Shown here piece after piece: positions 9,641 through 18,789 of a stretch of 64,000 nt of DNA. Source of the DNA: Pseudomonas taiwanensis (GTDB taxonomy: Bacteria > Pseudomonadota > Gammaproteobacteria > Pseudomonadales > Pseudomonadaceae); NCBI RefSeq assembly GCF_013393345.1, contig NZ_QJRF01000033.1, positions 62,001-126,000 of the forward strand. The letters are read 5' to 3'. Every line of letters begins with the position of its first letter. Position 1 is the stretch's first letter. Position numbers and translations under genes: made by a program. Below the pieces are notes generated by a model. The model was not told the origin of the DNA and ran no database searches. It saw only the letters and a program-made list of their open reading frames with translations.

Positions 9641-10963
9641 ATGAGTGAAATCAGAGAAATTCAGGTCCCTGACTTCGGGGACTTCAAAGACCTCCCGGTG
9701 ATCGAAGTGTTGGTCAAAGCGGGCGATACGGTGGCATTCGATGAGCCGTTGCTGACCCTCGAATCGGACAAGGCGGCGATGGATGTGCCGAGCCCTTTCG
9801 CCGGCACCGTGGTGGCGGTAGGCATCAAGGTGGGGGACCGGGTTTCCAAGGGCAGCCCCATCCTTACGTTGCAACTGGCCAGCGATGGCGCGCATGCCCC
9901 TGTGGTGGCTGAGGCTGCGGAAAGTGCCAAGGATTCGCCTGCACCTGCACCTGCACCTGCACCTGCAGCGCATGTTGCCGCCGTTGTGCCAATTGCGTCT
10001 GCTTCTTCGCGGGTGGCGTCAGCGGTGAATGCCTCCAGCATCAAACCCCACGCATCTCCGTCGGTCCGCAGTTATGCCCGCAAGCTGGGTGTGGACGTCT
10101 CGAAAGTAGTGGCGACCGGCAAGGGTGGGCGAATGCTGCGTGAGGACGTCGAGCGCTTCGTCAAGGACGCGCTGGTTCGTCTGGACAGCGCTCCGTCACG
10201 TGGCGAGCACGCTAGTGGGCTGAATCTGCTGCCTTGGCCAGACGTGGATTTTTCCAAGTTCGGCAGTATCGAGAAAGTCGCGCTGTCGCGGATAAAGAAA
10301 ATCTCCGGCGCCAACCTCTCGCGCAACTGGGTGATGATTCCTCATGTCACCAACAACGAAGAAGTGGACATTACTGAGCTTGAAGCCTTTCGGGTCCAGC
10401 TCAACAAGGAAGGTGGCAAGGATGCGATCAAGTACACCATGCTGGCATTCCTGATCAAGGCAGCGGTCGCCACACTGAAAGCCTTCCCGCAGTTCAACAG
10501 CTCGCTGGGCAGCGAAGATGGCGAGTCGGTGCTGATCTTGAAGCAGTACTACCACATCGGTTTTGCCGCCGACACGCCGAACGGGTTGGTGGTGCCGGTC
10601 ATTCGCGACGCCGATCAGAAAGGCATTGGCCAGATCGCCAGCGAATGTGGTGAGTTGGCCAAAAAGGCACGAGACGGCAAGTTGGGCCCTGCCGACATGA
10701 CGGGCGGGACCTTTACCGTTTCCAGCCTGGGCGGCATTGGCGGCACCGGTTTTACCCCCATTATCAATGCCCCCGAAGTGGCGATCCTCGGCGTTACCCG
10801 TGCGCAAATCAGACCGGTCTGGGATGGGCATGCCTTTGCCCCCCGCCTGATTCTGCCCATGGCACTGTCGTGGGATCACCGCGTCGTGGATGGCGCTGCT
10901 GCGGCGCGCTTCCTCCAGCATCTGGCGGCTCTGTTGGCTGATTTCCGTCGCATTACGCTTTGA
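9641..10963 (+). CDS. aceF: Dihydrolipoamide acyltransferase E2 component
   Basis: The product is 440 residues with a single lipoyl domain (residues 1-80, lipoylated Lys44 in ESDKAAMD). An Ala-Pro hinge follows, in which the codon pair for Ala-Pro is repeated several times around 9947-9970. Next come a peripheral-subunit-binding domain (PSVRSYARKLGVD, about 130-170) and the catalytic domain, ending in the SWDHRVVDG motif with the catalytic histidine near residue 413. E. coli AceF has three lipoyl domains; one is common in secondary and pathway-specific complexes. It transfers the acyl group from lipoyl-lysine to CoA. It is cotranscribed with the E1 and E3 genes. Confidence 0.93.
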   Translation: MSEIREIQVPDFGDFKDLPVIEVLVKAGDTVAFDEPLLTLESDKAAMDVPSPFAGTVVAVGIKVGDRVSKGSPILTLQLASDGAHAPVVAEAAESAKDSPAPAPAPAPAAHVAAVVPIASASSRVASAVNASSIKPHASPSVRSYARKLGVDVSKVVATGKGGRMLREDVERFVKDALVRLDSAPSRGEHASGLNLLPWPDVDFSKFGSIEKVALSRIKKISGANLSRNWVMIPHVTNNEEVDITELEAFRVQLNKEGGKDAIKYTMLAFLIKAAVATLKAFPQFNSSLGSEDGESVLILKQYYHIGFAADTPNGLVVPVIRDADQKGIGQIASECGELAKKARDGKLGPADMTGGTFTVSSLGGIGGTGFTPIINAPEVAILGVTRAQIRPVWDGHAFAPRLILPMALSWDHRVVDGAAAARFLQHLAALLADFRRITL

Positions 10964-10973
10964 GGGGTAGCCC

Positions 10974-12764
10974 ATGAGTCAGGTTATTGAAGTAAAGATG
11001 CCGGGCCTCGGAGATACGGTCGCCATGTCGGTGATTGAGGTGCTGGTCCAGGTTGGCGATGCGGTAAAAATCGACGATCCCATCTGCGTGCTGGAATCCG
11101 ATAAGGCCACCATGGATGTTCCGACTTCTGCCGCCGGTGTGGTCACGGAAGTGCTGATCAAGGTCGGCGACAAGGTGACAGAAGGCATTGTGCTGCTGAA
11201 GCTGCAGGCCCATGACGTGGCAACCCAGCCAGGGTCGGCTGCTGCCGCCACGCCATCCGCACCTGCGGCGCCTGCACCCGCCATGGCGCCTGTCCACGCC
11301 GCCGGAGCTGACCAGGAGTGCGACGTACTGGTGCTGGGCGGCGGTCCCGGTGGTTACTCCGCCGCCTTTCGCTCCGCGGACCTGGGGCGCAAAACCATCG
11401 TGGTCGAGCGTTACGCCTCGCTGGGTGGTGTGTGTTTGAACGTGGGCTGCATCCCCTCGAAAGCCTTGCTGCATATCGCTTCGGTGATGGAGGAGGTACC
11501 GCATCTGGCAGCACTGGGTATCGACTTCGGTGCTGGCAAAGTCGATCTCGACAAGTTGCGCGCGCACAAGGAATCGGTGGTCAGCAAGCTCACTGGCGGG
11601 CTCGCCGGCATGGCCAAGGGCCGGAAGGTTGAGGTGGTGCGTGGCTTCGGTCGCTTTCTCGACCCCCATCATATCGAGGTCGCCGTCACTTCAGGTTCCG
11701 GTCAAGAACAGACAGGAGAGACGAAGGTCATTCGTTTCAAGCAGTGCGTGATCGCGGCGGGCAGCCAGGCCATAAAACTGCCCTTTATGCCGAAGGACCC
11801 GCGAATCGTGGATTCTACCGGGGCACTGGAACTCCGGACGGTGCCCAAGCGCATGCTGGTGGTGGGCGGCGGCATTATCGGGCTGGAAATGGCCACGGTC
11901 TATTCAGCCCTTGGTGCGCGCGTCGATGTGGTGGAGATGCTGGACGGCCTGATGCAGGGGCCTGATCGCGATCTGGTGAAGGTCTGGGAAAAGCACAACA
12001 GCCACCGCTTCGACAACCTGATGCTGAGAACCCGGACGGTAAAAGCCGACGCGAGCGAGCAGGGCATCTGGGTGACCTTCGACGGGGAAAAGGCTCCCTC
12101 TGAGCCGCAATGCTACGACCTGGTATTGGTTGCCGTGGGCCGGAAGCCCAATGGAGACCAGATCGATGCGCACAGCGCCGGTGTCACCGTAGGTGAGAGA
12201 GGTTTCATAGAGGTGGACAAGCAGATGCGTACCAATGTGCCGCATATCTTCGCAATTGGTGACATCGTCGGGCAGCCCATGCTGGCCCACAAGGCGGTCC
12301 ACGAGGGGCATGTCGCCGCAGAAGTGGCGGCTGGAGAGGCGGCGAACAATCCTGAGCTGGCGCTTAGCCGAATCGATGCGTTGCAGATTCCAGGGGTTGC
12401 CTACACCAACCCGGAGGTGGCCTGGGCCGGTCTTACCCAGCAGGAAGCAAGGGAAAAGGGCATCAAGGTCGAGGCGGCGGTTTTCCCATGGGCTGCGTCG
12501 GGGCGTGCGATCGCCAACGGCCGCGATGAAGGCTTTACCAAACTTCTGTTTGACGCCGACACCCAGCGGGTAGTGGGCGGCGGGATTGTCGGCACCGGTG
12601 CAGGCGATCTGATCAGTGAGGTTTGCCTGGCCATCGAAATGGGTGCCGATGCCGTGGATATCGGCAAAACCATCCACCCCCATCCGACCCTGGGTGAAAC
12701 CGTGGGGATGGCGGCTGAAGTCGCCCATGGCAGTTGTACAGACCTGCCGGCGGCTCGTCGCTGA
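10974..12764 (+). CDS. lpdA: Dihydrolipoamide dehydrogenase E3 with N-terminal lipoyl domain
   Basis: The product is 596 residues. Residues 1-80 are a lipoyl domain (Lys44 in ESDKATMD), followed by an Ala/Pro linker. A flavoprotein disulfide reductase starts with the FAD motif GGGPGGYSAAF and the redox cysteines Cys154 and Cys159 in GVCLNVGCIPSK. The second nucleotide motif (GGGIIGLEMA) and the C-terminal dimer domain with HPHPTLGE are intact. It reoxidises dihydrolipoyl groups with NAD+. The lipoyl extension, as in Neisseria and Alcaligenes E3, can shuttle electrons inside the complex. It starts 10 bases after the E2 stop. Confidence 0.93.
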   Translation: MSQVIEVKMPGLGDTVAMSVIEVLVQVGDAVKIDDPICVLESDKATMDVPTSAAGVVTEVLIKVGDKVTEGIVLLKLQAHDVATQPGSAAAATPSAPAAPAPAMAPVHAAGADQECDVLVLGGGPGGYSAAFRSADLGRKTIVVERYASLGGVCLNVGCIPSKALLHIASVMEEVPHLAALGIDFGAGKVDLDKLRAHKESVVSKLTGGLAGMAKGRKVEVVRGFGRFLDPHHIEVAVTSGSGQEQTGETKVIRFKQCVIAAGSQAIKLPFMPKDPRIVDSTGALELRTVPKRMLVVGGGIIGLEMATVYSALGARVDVVEMLDGLMQGPDRDLVKVWEKHNSHRFDNLMLRTRTVKADASEQGIWVTFDGEKAPSEPQCYDLVLVAVGRKPNGDQIDAHSAGVTVGERGFIEVDKQMRTNVPHIFAIGDIVGQPMLAHKAVHEGHVAAEVAAGEAANNPELALSRIDALQIPGVAYTNPEVAWAGLTQQEAREKGIKVEAAVFPWAASGRAIANGRDEGFTKLLFDADTQRVVGGGIVGTGAGDLISEVCLAIEMGADAVDIGKTIHPHPTLGETVGMAAEVAHGSCTDLPAARR

Positions 12765-12819
12765 GTCGCTCAATGGCCAACCGATAGCCGAACAACAGCA
12801 CGTGACGGAGGAGATAAGC

Positions 12820-13677
12820 ATGAACGGCTGCAACGACACACTCGCGGATGATTTATCCCAATGGGTAGGCCGTGAGGACCAGCGTGTCGACCGCATCGAC
12901 CCACGCATTGCCCAGGCGTTGGCCGCCACCCTCGATCTTGATCCTGACAGTATGAAAGCGGGTGCCGAGTTACCGCCCTTGTGGCACTGGGTGTACTTCA
13001 CGCCCAACGCTCGATGCAGCGAGATCGGTGCGGACGGACATCCTCAACGCGGCGGCTTTCTGCCGCCGGTGGACCTGCCCAACCGCATGTGGGCGGGCGG
13101 ACACCTGAACTTCAAGCAGCCGCTGCGGGTGGGCGAGGAGGTCAACCGCATTTCGCGCATCGTGCGCTGTCAGCGCAAGGTCGGCCGCCATGGCGAATTG
13201 GTGTTCGTCACCGTGGAACACAGCGTTTCGGGTGAACGCGGTGTGTGCCTGGTGGAGGAGCAGGACATCGTCTATCGACAGCCCGCACCGAAAGAGGCGC
13301 CGCTCGCCGGGGAAGTGGTCGACGGCTGCGCCGAATTCGGCCGACGAATTCGCCCGGATCCGGTCTTGCTGTTCCGTTACTCGGCGCTGACGTTCAACAG
13401 CCATCGCATTCACTACGACCAGCCCTACGCGACCCAGGAAGAAGGCTATCCCAGTCTCGTCGTGCATGGCCCGCTGGCCGCCACGCTGCTGCTTGAAACC
13501 TTCCGCGCCACCTATCCGGATAAACGTATCAGGCGCTTCGCATTCCGTGCCGTGGGCCCGCTCTTTTCTAGCGCGGATTTCGATGTGTGCGGCGAACTCA
13601 CCGGCCCGGACTCCGCCGCGTTGTGGACCGAGTGCGACGGGCGCCTGGCGATGAAGGCCAACGTCACGTTCGACTGA
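12820..13677 (+). CDS. FAS1-like/MaoC-type hydratase, mesaconyl-CoA hydratase-like
   Basis: The product is 285 residues from the ATG at 12820, with GGAGGAGAT upstream. An N-terminal FAS1-like dehydratase half (PLWHWVYFTP, then GGFLPPVDLPNRMWAGG) is joined to a C-terminal hot-dog half containing RYSALTFNSHRIHYD and VVHGPLAATLL. This is the signature of the mesaconyl-C4-CoA / itaconyl-CoA hydratase group. It would add water to an unsaturated C5 dicarboxyl-CoA to give citramalyl-CoA. A CoA-transferase and a citramalyl-CoA-lyase-like gene follow in the same operon, which supports that role. The exact isomer handled is inference. Confidence 0.8.
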   Translation: MNGCNDTLADDLSQWVGREDQRVDRIDPRIAQALAATLDLDPDSMKAGAELPPLWHWVYFTPNARCSEIGADGHPQRGGFLPPVDLPNRMWAGGHLNFKQPLRVGEEVNRISRIVRCQRKVGRHGELVFVTVEHSVSGERGVCLVEEQDIVYRQPAPKEAPLAGEVVDGCAEFGRRIRPDPVLLFRYSALTFNSHRIHYDQPYATQEEGYPSLVVHGPLAATLLLETFRATYPDKRIRRFAFRAVGPLFSSADFDVCGELTGPDSAALWTECDGRLAMKANVTFD

Positions 13678-13709
13678 TCCGCGGCCTCCAAAGAACCAAA
13701 TCTCAAGCA

Positions 13710-13731
13710 GGTGCTTCTGTGTAGAAGCACC
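13710..13731 (+). promoter_or_regulatory. Intercistronic hairpin
   Basis: GGTGCTTCT and AGAAGCACC form a perfect 9-bp stem with a GTGT loop in the 101-base gap before the acyl-CoA dehydrogenase gene. No T-tract follows, so it is more likely an mRNA-stability or processing element than a full terminator. Confidence 0.5.
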
Positions 13732-13778
13732 AGGGCACCGCTTTGCCACGATGCTCCCCACAGGACAGGAAAACCAAT

Positions 13779-14945
13779 ATGACCATGCTGTATGCCCCTG
13801 ATGAACACCAGGAAATCCGTGACGCCGTACGCGCCTTGTGCAGCGAGTTTCCGGACGAATACTTCCGCAAGATTGACGAGCAACGTGCCTACCCGGAAGC
13901 CTTTGTCGACGCCCTGATCGGCGCTGGCTGGCTCTCAGCGATGATCCCCGAGGAATACGGCGGCTCCGGCCTGGGGCTTACCGAGGCGTCGGTGATCATG
14001 GAGGAAATCAACCGCTCTGGCGGCAACTCCGGCGCGGTACATGGCCAGATGTACAACATGAGCACGTTGCTGCGTAACGGCAGCAAAGCGCAGAAGGAAA
14101 AGTACCTGCCCAAGATCGCTTCCGGCGAGTTGCGCATCCAATCGATGGCGGTCACTGAACCCACTACCGGCACCGACACCACCAAGATCAAGACCAACGC
14201 GGTGAAGAAGGACGGTCGCTACGTGGTGAGCGGCCAGAAAGTGTGGATCTCGCGGGTACAACACTCCGACCTGATGATCCTGCTGGCGCGAACCACGCCA
14301 CTTGCCGAAGTGAAGAAAAAGTCCGAGGGCATGTCGATTTTCATCGTTGACCTCAAGGACTCGATCGGCAAGGGCCTTACCGTGCAGCCGATCCCCAATA
14401 TGGTTAACCACGAGACCAACGAGCTATTCTTCGACAGCCTTGAGATTCCCGAGGAGAACCTGATCGGCGAGGAGGGCAAGGGCTTCAAATATATCCTCGA
14501 CGGGCTTAACGCCGAGCGCACATTGATTGCCGCCGAATGCATCGGCGACGGTTACTGGTTCATGGAGCGCGCCGTCAAATATGCCAACGAGCGCGTGGTG
14601 TTCGACCGACCGATCGGACAGAACCAGGGAGTGCAATTCCCGATTGCCGATGCCTTTATCGAGATCGAGGCAGCCAACCTGATGCGCTTCAAGGCATGCC
14701 AGCTGTTCGATGCCCACCAGGGCTGTGGTGCCCAGGCCAACATGGCCAAGTACCTAGCGGCCAAGGCCTCCTGGGAAGCCGCCAACGTGTGCTTGCAGAC
14801 CCACGGTGGTTTCGGCTTCGCCAACGAATACGACATCGAACGCAAGTTCCGCGAGACCCGCCTGTACCAGGTCGCGCCGATTTCCACCAACTTGATCTAC
14901 GCCTATGTCGCCGAGCACCTGCTCGGGCTGCCGCGCTCTTTCTGA
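13779..14945 (+). CDS. Acyl-CoA dehydrogenase
   Basis: The product is 388 residues from the ATG at 13779. The FAD/substrate motifs MAVTEPTTGTD, VSGQKVWISRVQHSD and QTHGGFGFANEYDIER are in order. The C-terminal Y-E-G-T glutamate of medium-chain enzymes is replaced by YQVAPISTN. However, Glu246 in LNAER sits where isovaleryl-CoA dehydrogenase carries its catalytic base. That suggests a branched or short acyl-CoA such as methylsuccinyl-CoA, fitting the neighbouring C5-dicarboxyl-CoA enzymes (inference). Electrons would pass to ETF. The CoA-transferase gene starts 10 bases after its stop. Confidence 0.88.
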   Translation: MTMLYAPDEHQEIRDAVRALCSEFPDEYFRKIDEQRAYPEAFVDALIGAGWLSAMIPEEYGGSGLGLTEASVIMEEINRSGGNSGAVHGQMYNMSTLLRNGSKAQKEKYLPKIASGELRIQSMAVTEPTTGTDTTKIKTNAVKKDGRYVVSGQKVWISRVQHSDLMILLARTTPLAEVKKKSEGMSIFIVDLKDSIGKGLTVQPIPNMVNHETNELFFDSLEIPEENLIGEEGKGFKYILDGLNAERTLIAAECIGDGYWFMERAVKYANERVVFDRPIGQNQGVQFPIADAFIEIEAANLMRFKACQLFDAHQGCGAQANMAKYLAAKASWEAANVCLQTHGGFGFANEYDIERKFRETRLYQVAPISTNLIYAYVAEHLLGLPRSF

Positions 14946-14955
14946 GGAACCCGCC

Positions 14956-16149
14956 ATGGCTACTAGCAATCCGGTTCTTCCACTCGAAGGCGTGACAGTC
15001 GTATCGCTCGAGCACGCAATAGCAGCGCCGTTGGCCACGCGCCACCTGGCCGACCTGGGCGCCCGAGTGATCAAGGTCGAACGCCCTGGCAGCGGAGATT
15101 TTGCGCGTGCCTATGACGACCGCGTCGATGGCCTTGCTTCACATTTCGTCTGGGTAAACCGCTCGAAAGAAAGCCTCACTCTGGACCTCAAGCAACCCGA
15201 GGCCCTGGAGATCCTCATGCAGCTTCTGGCCGAGGCCGACGTGCTGGTGCAGAACCTGGCTCCCGGCGCTGCCGCCCGCATGGGGTTGTCATTCGAGGCA
15301 CTTGCACCCACCCATCCGAAATTGATCGTGTGCGACATCTCCGGCTATGGAGAAGGCGGGCCGTACACCCACAAGAAGGCCTACGACTTGCTGATCCAGA
15401 GCGAAGCGGGTTTTCTGTCGGTCACTGGTACGCCGGAGGATCGGGTGAAGGCTGGTATCTCGATTGCTGATATCGCCGCGGGAATGTACGCCTACACCAA
15501 TATCCTTGGCGCACTGATCGAGCGCGGCAAAACAGGGCGTGGCCGGCGCATCGAGATCGCCATGATCGATGCGATGGTCGAGTGGATGAACTTCCCTCTG
15601 TACTACGCCTACAAGGGCCAGGAGCCACCGCGGCGTACCGGTGCGTCGCACGCGACGATCTACCCCTACGGGCCGTTCCGTGCCGGTGATGGTCGTACGG
15701 TGATGCTCGGTCTGCAGAATGAACGTGAGTGGGCGGTGTTCTGTGAAAAGGTCCTGGGCGACGCCTCCATCGCCATGGAAGAGCGATTCGCCAGTAACGC
15801 ATTGCGTACTGCCAACCGGGATGTCTTGAGCAAGCTGATCGAGGACAACTTCGCCAGCCTTACGGCCGAAGCTGTCATGGCTCGCCTCGATGCCGCCGAC
15901 ATCGCCAATGCCAACGTCAGCACCATGAGCGACATCTGGAGCCACCCACAGCTGGAAGCGCGCCAACGCTGGACCCACGTGGATACGCCGGCCGGACCGG
16001 TCCCCGCGCTACAGCCGCCCGGCATGGGCGGTGAGTATCCCGCCCGCATGGGACCGGTGCCGGCACTCGGTGAGCATACGAACGCGATCCTGCACGAGCT
16101 TGGCTACACAGACCACGTTGTCGGTCTGCGCGACAGGAGGGTGGTGTGA
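14956..16149 (+). CDS. Class III (CaiB/BaiF) CoA-transferase
   Basis: The product is 397 residues from the ATG at 14956. The opening GVTVVSLEHAIAAPLATRHLADLGA and the VERPGSGDFAR segment are family hallmarks. The catalytic aspartate is Asp144 in KKAYDLLIQ. The fold is an interlocked dimer that moves CoA between carboxylic acids through an aspartyl-CoA thioester. In this operon it would activate a C5 dicarboxylic acid with succinyl-CoA or acetyl-CoA as donor. Its stop overlaps the next start by one base (TGATG), which indicates coupled translation with the lyase. Confidence 0.9.
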   Translation: MATSNPVLPLEGVTVVSLEHAIAAPLATRHLADLGARVIKVERPGSGDFARAYDDRVDGLASHFVWVNRSKESLTLDLKQPEALEILMQLLAEADVLVQNLAPGAAARMGLSFEALAPTHPKLIVCDISGYGEGGPYTHKKAYDLLIQSEAGFLSVTGTPEDRVKAGISIADIAAGMYAYTNILGALIERGKTGRGRRIEIAMIDAMVEWMNFPLYYAYKGQEPPRRTGASHATIYPYGPFRAGDGRTVMLGLQNEREWAVFCEKVLGDASIAMEERFASNALRTANRDVLSKLIEDNFASLTAEAVMARLDAADIANANVSTMSDIWSHPQLEARQRWTHVDTPAGPVPALQPPGMGGEYPARMGPVPALGEHTNAILHELGYTDHVVGLRDRRVV

Positions 16150-16997
16150 TGGCTATTCGTCAATTGAATCTGGGCCGCGCCCGCACCTTCCTGTTCGTAC
16201 CCGCCAACCGTCCCGAACGCATTGGCAAAGCCTTGGCCACCGGCACCGATGTCGTGGTCGTGGATCTTGAAGACGCCGTGGCACCAGGCGACAAGACGGC
16301 CGCGCGGCTGGCTTTGTTGGCCTGGTTGAATGCCAACCCCGATGAACGTGTCACGGTACGGATCAATGCCGCTGACACCCAGTGGCACGAGGATGATCTG
16401 GAGGTCTGCCGTCATAGCGGTATCGCTGGGGTGATGCTGCCCAAGGCCGACAGTGCGGCGCAGGTCGAGCATGCCCATGACGCCAGCGGCAAGCCTGTGT
16501 TGTGCATTGTGGAAACCGGTCGCGGCATCGAGGCGCTGCCGCAAGTTGCCAGTGCACGGGGCTGCGCCCGATTGTTATTCGGCAAGCTGGATCTGGCCGT
16601 TGAACTCGATCTGATACCCGACGAATCAGACCCCGAAGAGCTGGTGTTCCTGCCGTGGCGCGCGCTGCTGGTGCTTGCCAGCCAGCGCGCGGGATTGCCC
16701 GCCCCGGTCGATGGAGTGTTCACGGTGATTGGCGACGACGCAGGCCTGGCCCGATATGCCGCACGAGCGCGCCGGCATGGCTTCAGTGGCCAATTGTTGA
16801 TCCATCCTGGCCAGGTGACCACCACCGCAGCGGCCTTCACGCCTTCGGCTCAGGACATTACCTGGGCGCAGTCTGTCCGAGGTTTGGCCGAGGCCGCCAG
16901 GGGCGGGGTGGTGGTGCTCGACGGTCGCATGATCGATGCGCCGGTGATGGCCCGCGCCGAACGCATTCTCGCGTTGGCAGTGGAGTTTGGACTCTGA
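16149..16997 (+). CDS. HpcH/HpaI-family CoA-ester lyase, citramalyl-CoA lyase-like
   Basis: The product is 282 residues. RTFLFVPANRPERIGKA and VVVDLEDAVAPGDK are the CitE/Mcl signature. The Mg2+-binding acids are visible in IVETGRGIEAL and GKLDLAVELD. It would cleave citramalyl-CoA to acetyl-CoA and pyruvate. With the hydratase and CoA-transferase it completes a C5 dicarboxylate route, and the operon's own pyruvate dehydrogenase-type complex could consume the pyruvate. Malyl-CoA or citryl-CoA would be alternatives. A strong terminator starts 30 bases after its stop. Confidence 0.85.
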   Translation: MAIRQLNLGRARTFLFVPANRPERIGKALATGTDVVVVDLEDAVAPGDKTAARLALLAWLNANPDERVTVRINAADTQWHEDDLEVCRHSGIAGVMLPKADSAAQVEHAHDASGKPVLCIVETGRGIEALPQVASARGCARLLFGKLDLAVELDLIPDESDPEELVFLPWRALLVLASQRAGLPAPVDGVFTVIGDDAGLARYAARARRHGFSGQLLIHPGQVTTTAAAFTPSAQDITWAQSVRGLAEAARGGVVVLDGRMIDAPVMARAERILALAVEFGL

Positions 16998-17026
16998 GTC
17001 GGACCGGTCGTCGTGGAGAAGTGATC

Positions 17027-17063
17027 GAGCACGCAGTCGAAGCCTCTGGCTGCGTGCTCTTTT
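17027..17063 (+). terminator. Rho-independent terminator of the dehydrogenase/lyase operon
   Basis: GAGCACGCAG and CTGCGTGCTC pair perfectly over 10 bp with a 13-base loop and run straight into TTTTCGATTTT. This is the clearest intrinsic terminator in the window. It separates the CoA-ester operon from the monooxygenase operon. Confidence 0.85.
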
Positions 17064-17206
17064 CGATTTTGGAACAGCTCCTCGTCCAATTCACAAATTC
17101 TTTAATCGGTCCCACCTCAATACTATCCAAGCCTGCAAGCCACTGAATTCCGCGTGCGGTGGTGATACCGCCGCAGGCCAAACGTTTCAATGCAGGAGCA
17201 GTGCCC

Positions 17207-18727
17207 ATGGAATACAACACCAACAAAAAATCGTCTGCCATGAGTGGAGCCCGACAAGGCGTGCGCAACGGAGCGGATTACATCGCCTCGCTCCGTGATG
17301 GTCGCTCCGTCTGGATCGATGGCGAGCGCATCAAGGATGTGACGGTGGATCACCGTTTCCGTGGTGCGATTCAATCCATCGCCGATCTGTACGACATTCA
17401 GTGCGACCCGGCGTTGCAAGACAAGATGACGTTCCAGTCGCCAACCTCCGGCGCACGTGTTGGGCGCTCATTCATGCTGCCTCGCTCTGCCGAGGATCTG
17501 CGTCTGCGTCGGGAGATGATGAAGACCTGGATGGATGCAGTGGGCGGCATGATGGGCCGCACTCCCGACTTCCTCAACGTCATGGTCAGCGCCCACGCGT
17601 CGGCCTATGAGCTGTTTGCCGCGGGCGGAGAACAGTTCGGCCAGAACATCCTCAACTACCACGAACACATTCGCGAGAACGACCTGGCGCTCACCCACTC
17701 GCTGGTGTCTCCGGATATCGACAAACGCCTGCAGATGTTCGAACAGCCTGGCGACATGGTGATGCGCGTGGTGCGCGAATCCGATGCCGGTATCTACGTT
17801 TCCGGCGCCCGTTCAGTTGCCACCCTCGGCCCACTGGCCAATGAGGTGCTGATCATGCCAGCGGCCGCCAAGTTCCCGCTGGTGGAAGATGCCGAAGCCT
17901 ACGCCGTAGGTTTTGCGTGCCCCATCGATACCCCCGGGATGAAGATGATCTGCCGTCCCTCGCTTCCCACCAAGGGCCGCTTTGCCAACGATCCGCTCTC
18001 GGCGCGGATGGACGAGATGGACGCCGTTCTGTGGTTTGACGAGGCCTTCATTCCTTGGGAGCGGGTGTTCATGTACCGCAGCATCAAGGCCGTGGAATCT
18101 GCAATGAAGTCGCCCTCCGGCCCCCATGGTTCGCATCAGTCGGCCACGCGCTCGTTGGCCAAGATGGAGTTCCTGCTGGGCATTGCCTACAACCTGACGG
18201 AAGTGAACCACAGCCGCTTCCCGAACGTGATGGTGCAACTGTCGGAGCTGGTGGCCTACGTTGAGACCCTGCGCGCCCTGATTCGCGTGTCCGAAATTGA
18301 TTGCATCAAGGGACCAGGCGACACCGTGGTGCCGTATGAGCAGCCGCTCAATGTGGTGCGCGCACAGTACCCGGCGATGCACGCCCGGGCACTGGAGATC
18401 CTGCAGCTGCTCGGTGCTGGCAACGTGGTGGTGGCGCCAACGGTCGAGGATCTCTACAGCGAAAACGGTCCGGCCATCGAGCGTTACTGTGCCGGCGCCG
18501 ACATTCCCGCCGAACGCAAGATGCAGCTGTTGCGCCTGGCCTGGGATGCCTCCTGCTCGTCCTTTGCCGGGCGGCAGAACCTGTACGAGAAGTTCTTCTC
18601 CGGCGACCCGTGGCGCAACGCTCAGATGCGCGGCGAACGCTATCCAGGTGCCCGCGAGGCACAGGACCGGGTGTGGGCGTTCCTGGATCGCAATGGCGAA
18701 TGGGAACAGCGCATCAACGGCAACTAG
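17207..18727 (+). CDS. HpaB-family FADH2-dependent aromatic monooxygenase
   Basis: The product is 506 residues from the ATG at 17207 (AGGAG eight bases upstream). It matches the 4-hydroxyphenylacetate 3-hydroxylase large-component family. It opens with a NGADYIASLRDGRSVWIDGE segment and continues with NVMVSAHASAYELF, the NYHEHIRENDLALTHSLVSP loop and the C-terminal AGADIPAERKMQLLRLAWD. Such enzymes hydroxylate a phenol ortho or para to the hydroxyl using reduced flavin from a separate reductase, which is encoded at 20440. An extradiol dioxygenase in the same unit would open the resulting catechol or hydroquinone. The true phenolic substrate is not readable from the sequence. Confidence 0.9.
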   Translation: MEYNTNKKSSAMSGARQGVRNGADYIASLRDGRSVWIDGERIKDVTVDHRFRGAIQSIADLYDIQCDPALQDKMTFQSPTSGARVGRSFMLPRSAEDLRLRREMMKTWMDAVGGMMGRTPDFLNVMVSAHASAYELFAAGGEQFGQNILNYHEHIRENDLALTHSLVSPDIDKRLQMFEQPGDMVMRVVRESDAGIYVSGARSVATLGPLANEVLIMPAAAKFPLVEDAEAYAVGFACPIDTPGMKMICRPSLPTKGRFANDPLSARMDEMDAVLWFDEAFIPWERVFMYRSIKAVESAMKSPSGPHGSHQSATRSLAKMEFLLGIAYNLTEVNHSRFPNVMVQLSELVAYVETLRALIRVSEIDCIKGPGDTVVPYEQPLNVVRAQYPAMHARALEILQLLGAGNVVVAPTVEDLYSENGPAIERYCAGADIPAERKMQLLRLAWDASCSSFAGRQNLYEKFFSGDPWRNAQMRGERYPGAREAQDRVWAFLDRNGEWEQRINGN

Positions 18728-18733
18728 TCGCAG

Positions 18734-18758
18734 GCTGCCGTAGTACCGCTACGGCAGC
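18734..18758 (+). promoter_or_regulatory. Intercistronic hairpin
   Basis: GCTGCCGTAG and CTACGGCAGC form a perfect 10-bp stem with a 5-base loop directly after the monooxygenase stop. No T-tract follows. It could protect the upstream message or partly terminate, giving more monooxygenase than downstream products. Confidence 0.55.
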
Positions 18759-18789
18759 TGACCTCTAACAAGAATGTGCGGAGTTCTGT

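Noticed and set aside
9940-9972. Tandem GCACCT repeat
   Set aside because: It is in-frame and encodes the Ala-Pro hinge of the E2 protein, a normal feature and not a regulatory repeat.
12616-12819. Upstream extension of the hydratase gene
   Set aside because: It overlaps the E3 gene in another frame; the ATG at 12820 has a near-ideal Shine-Dalgarno.
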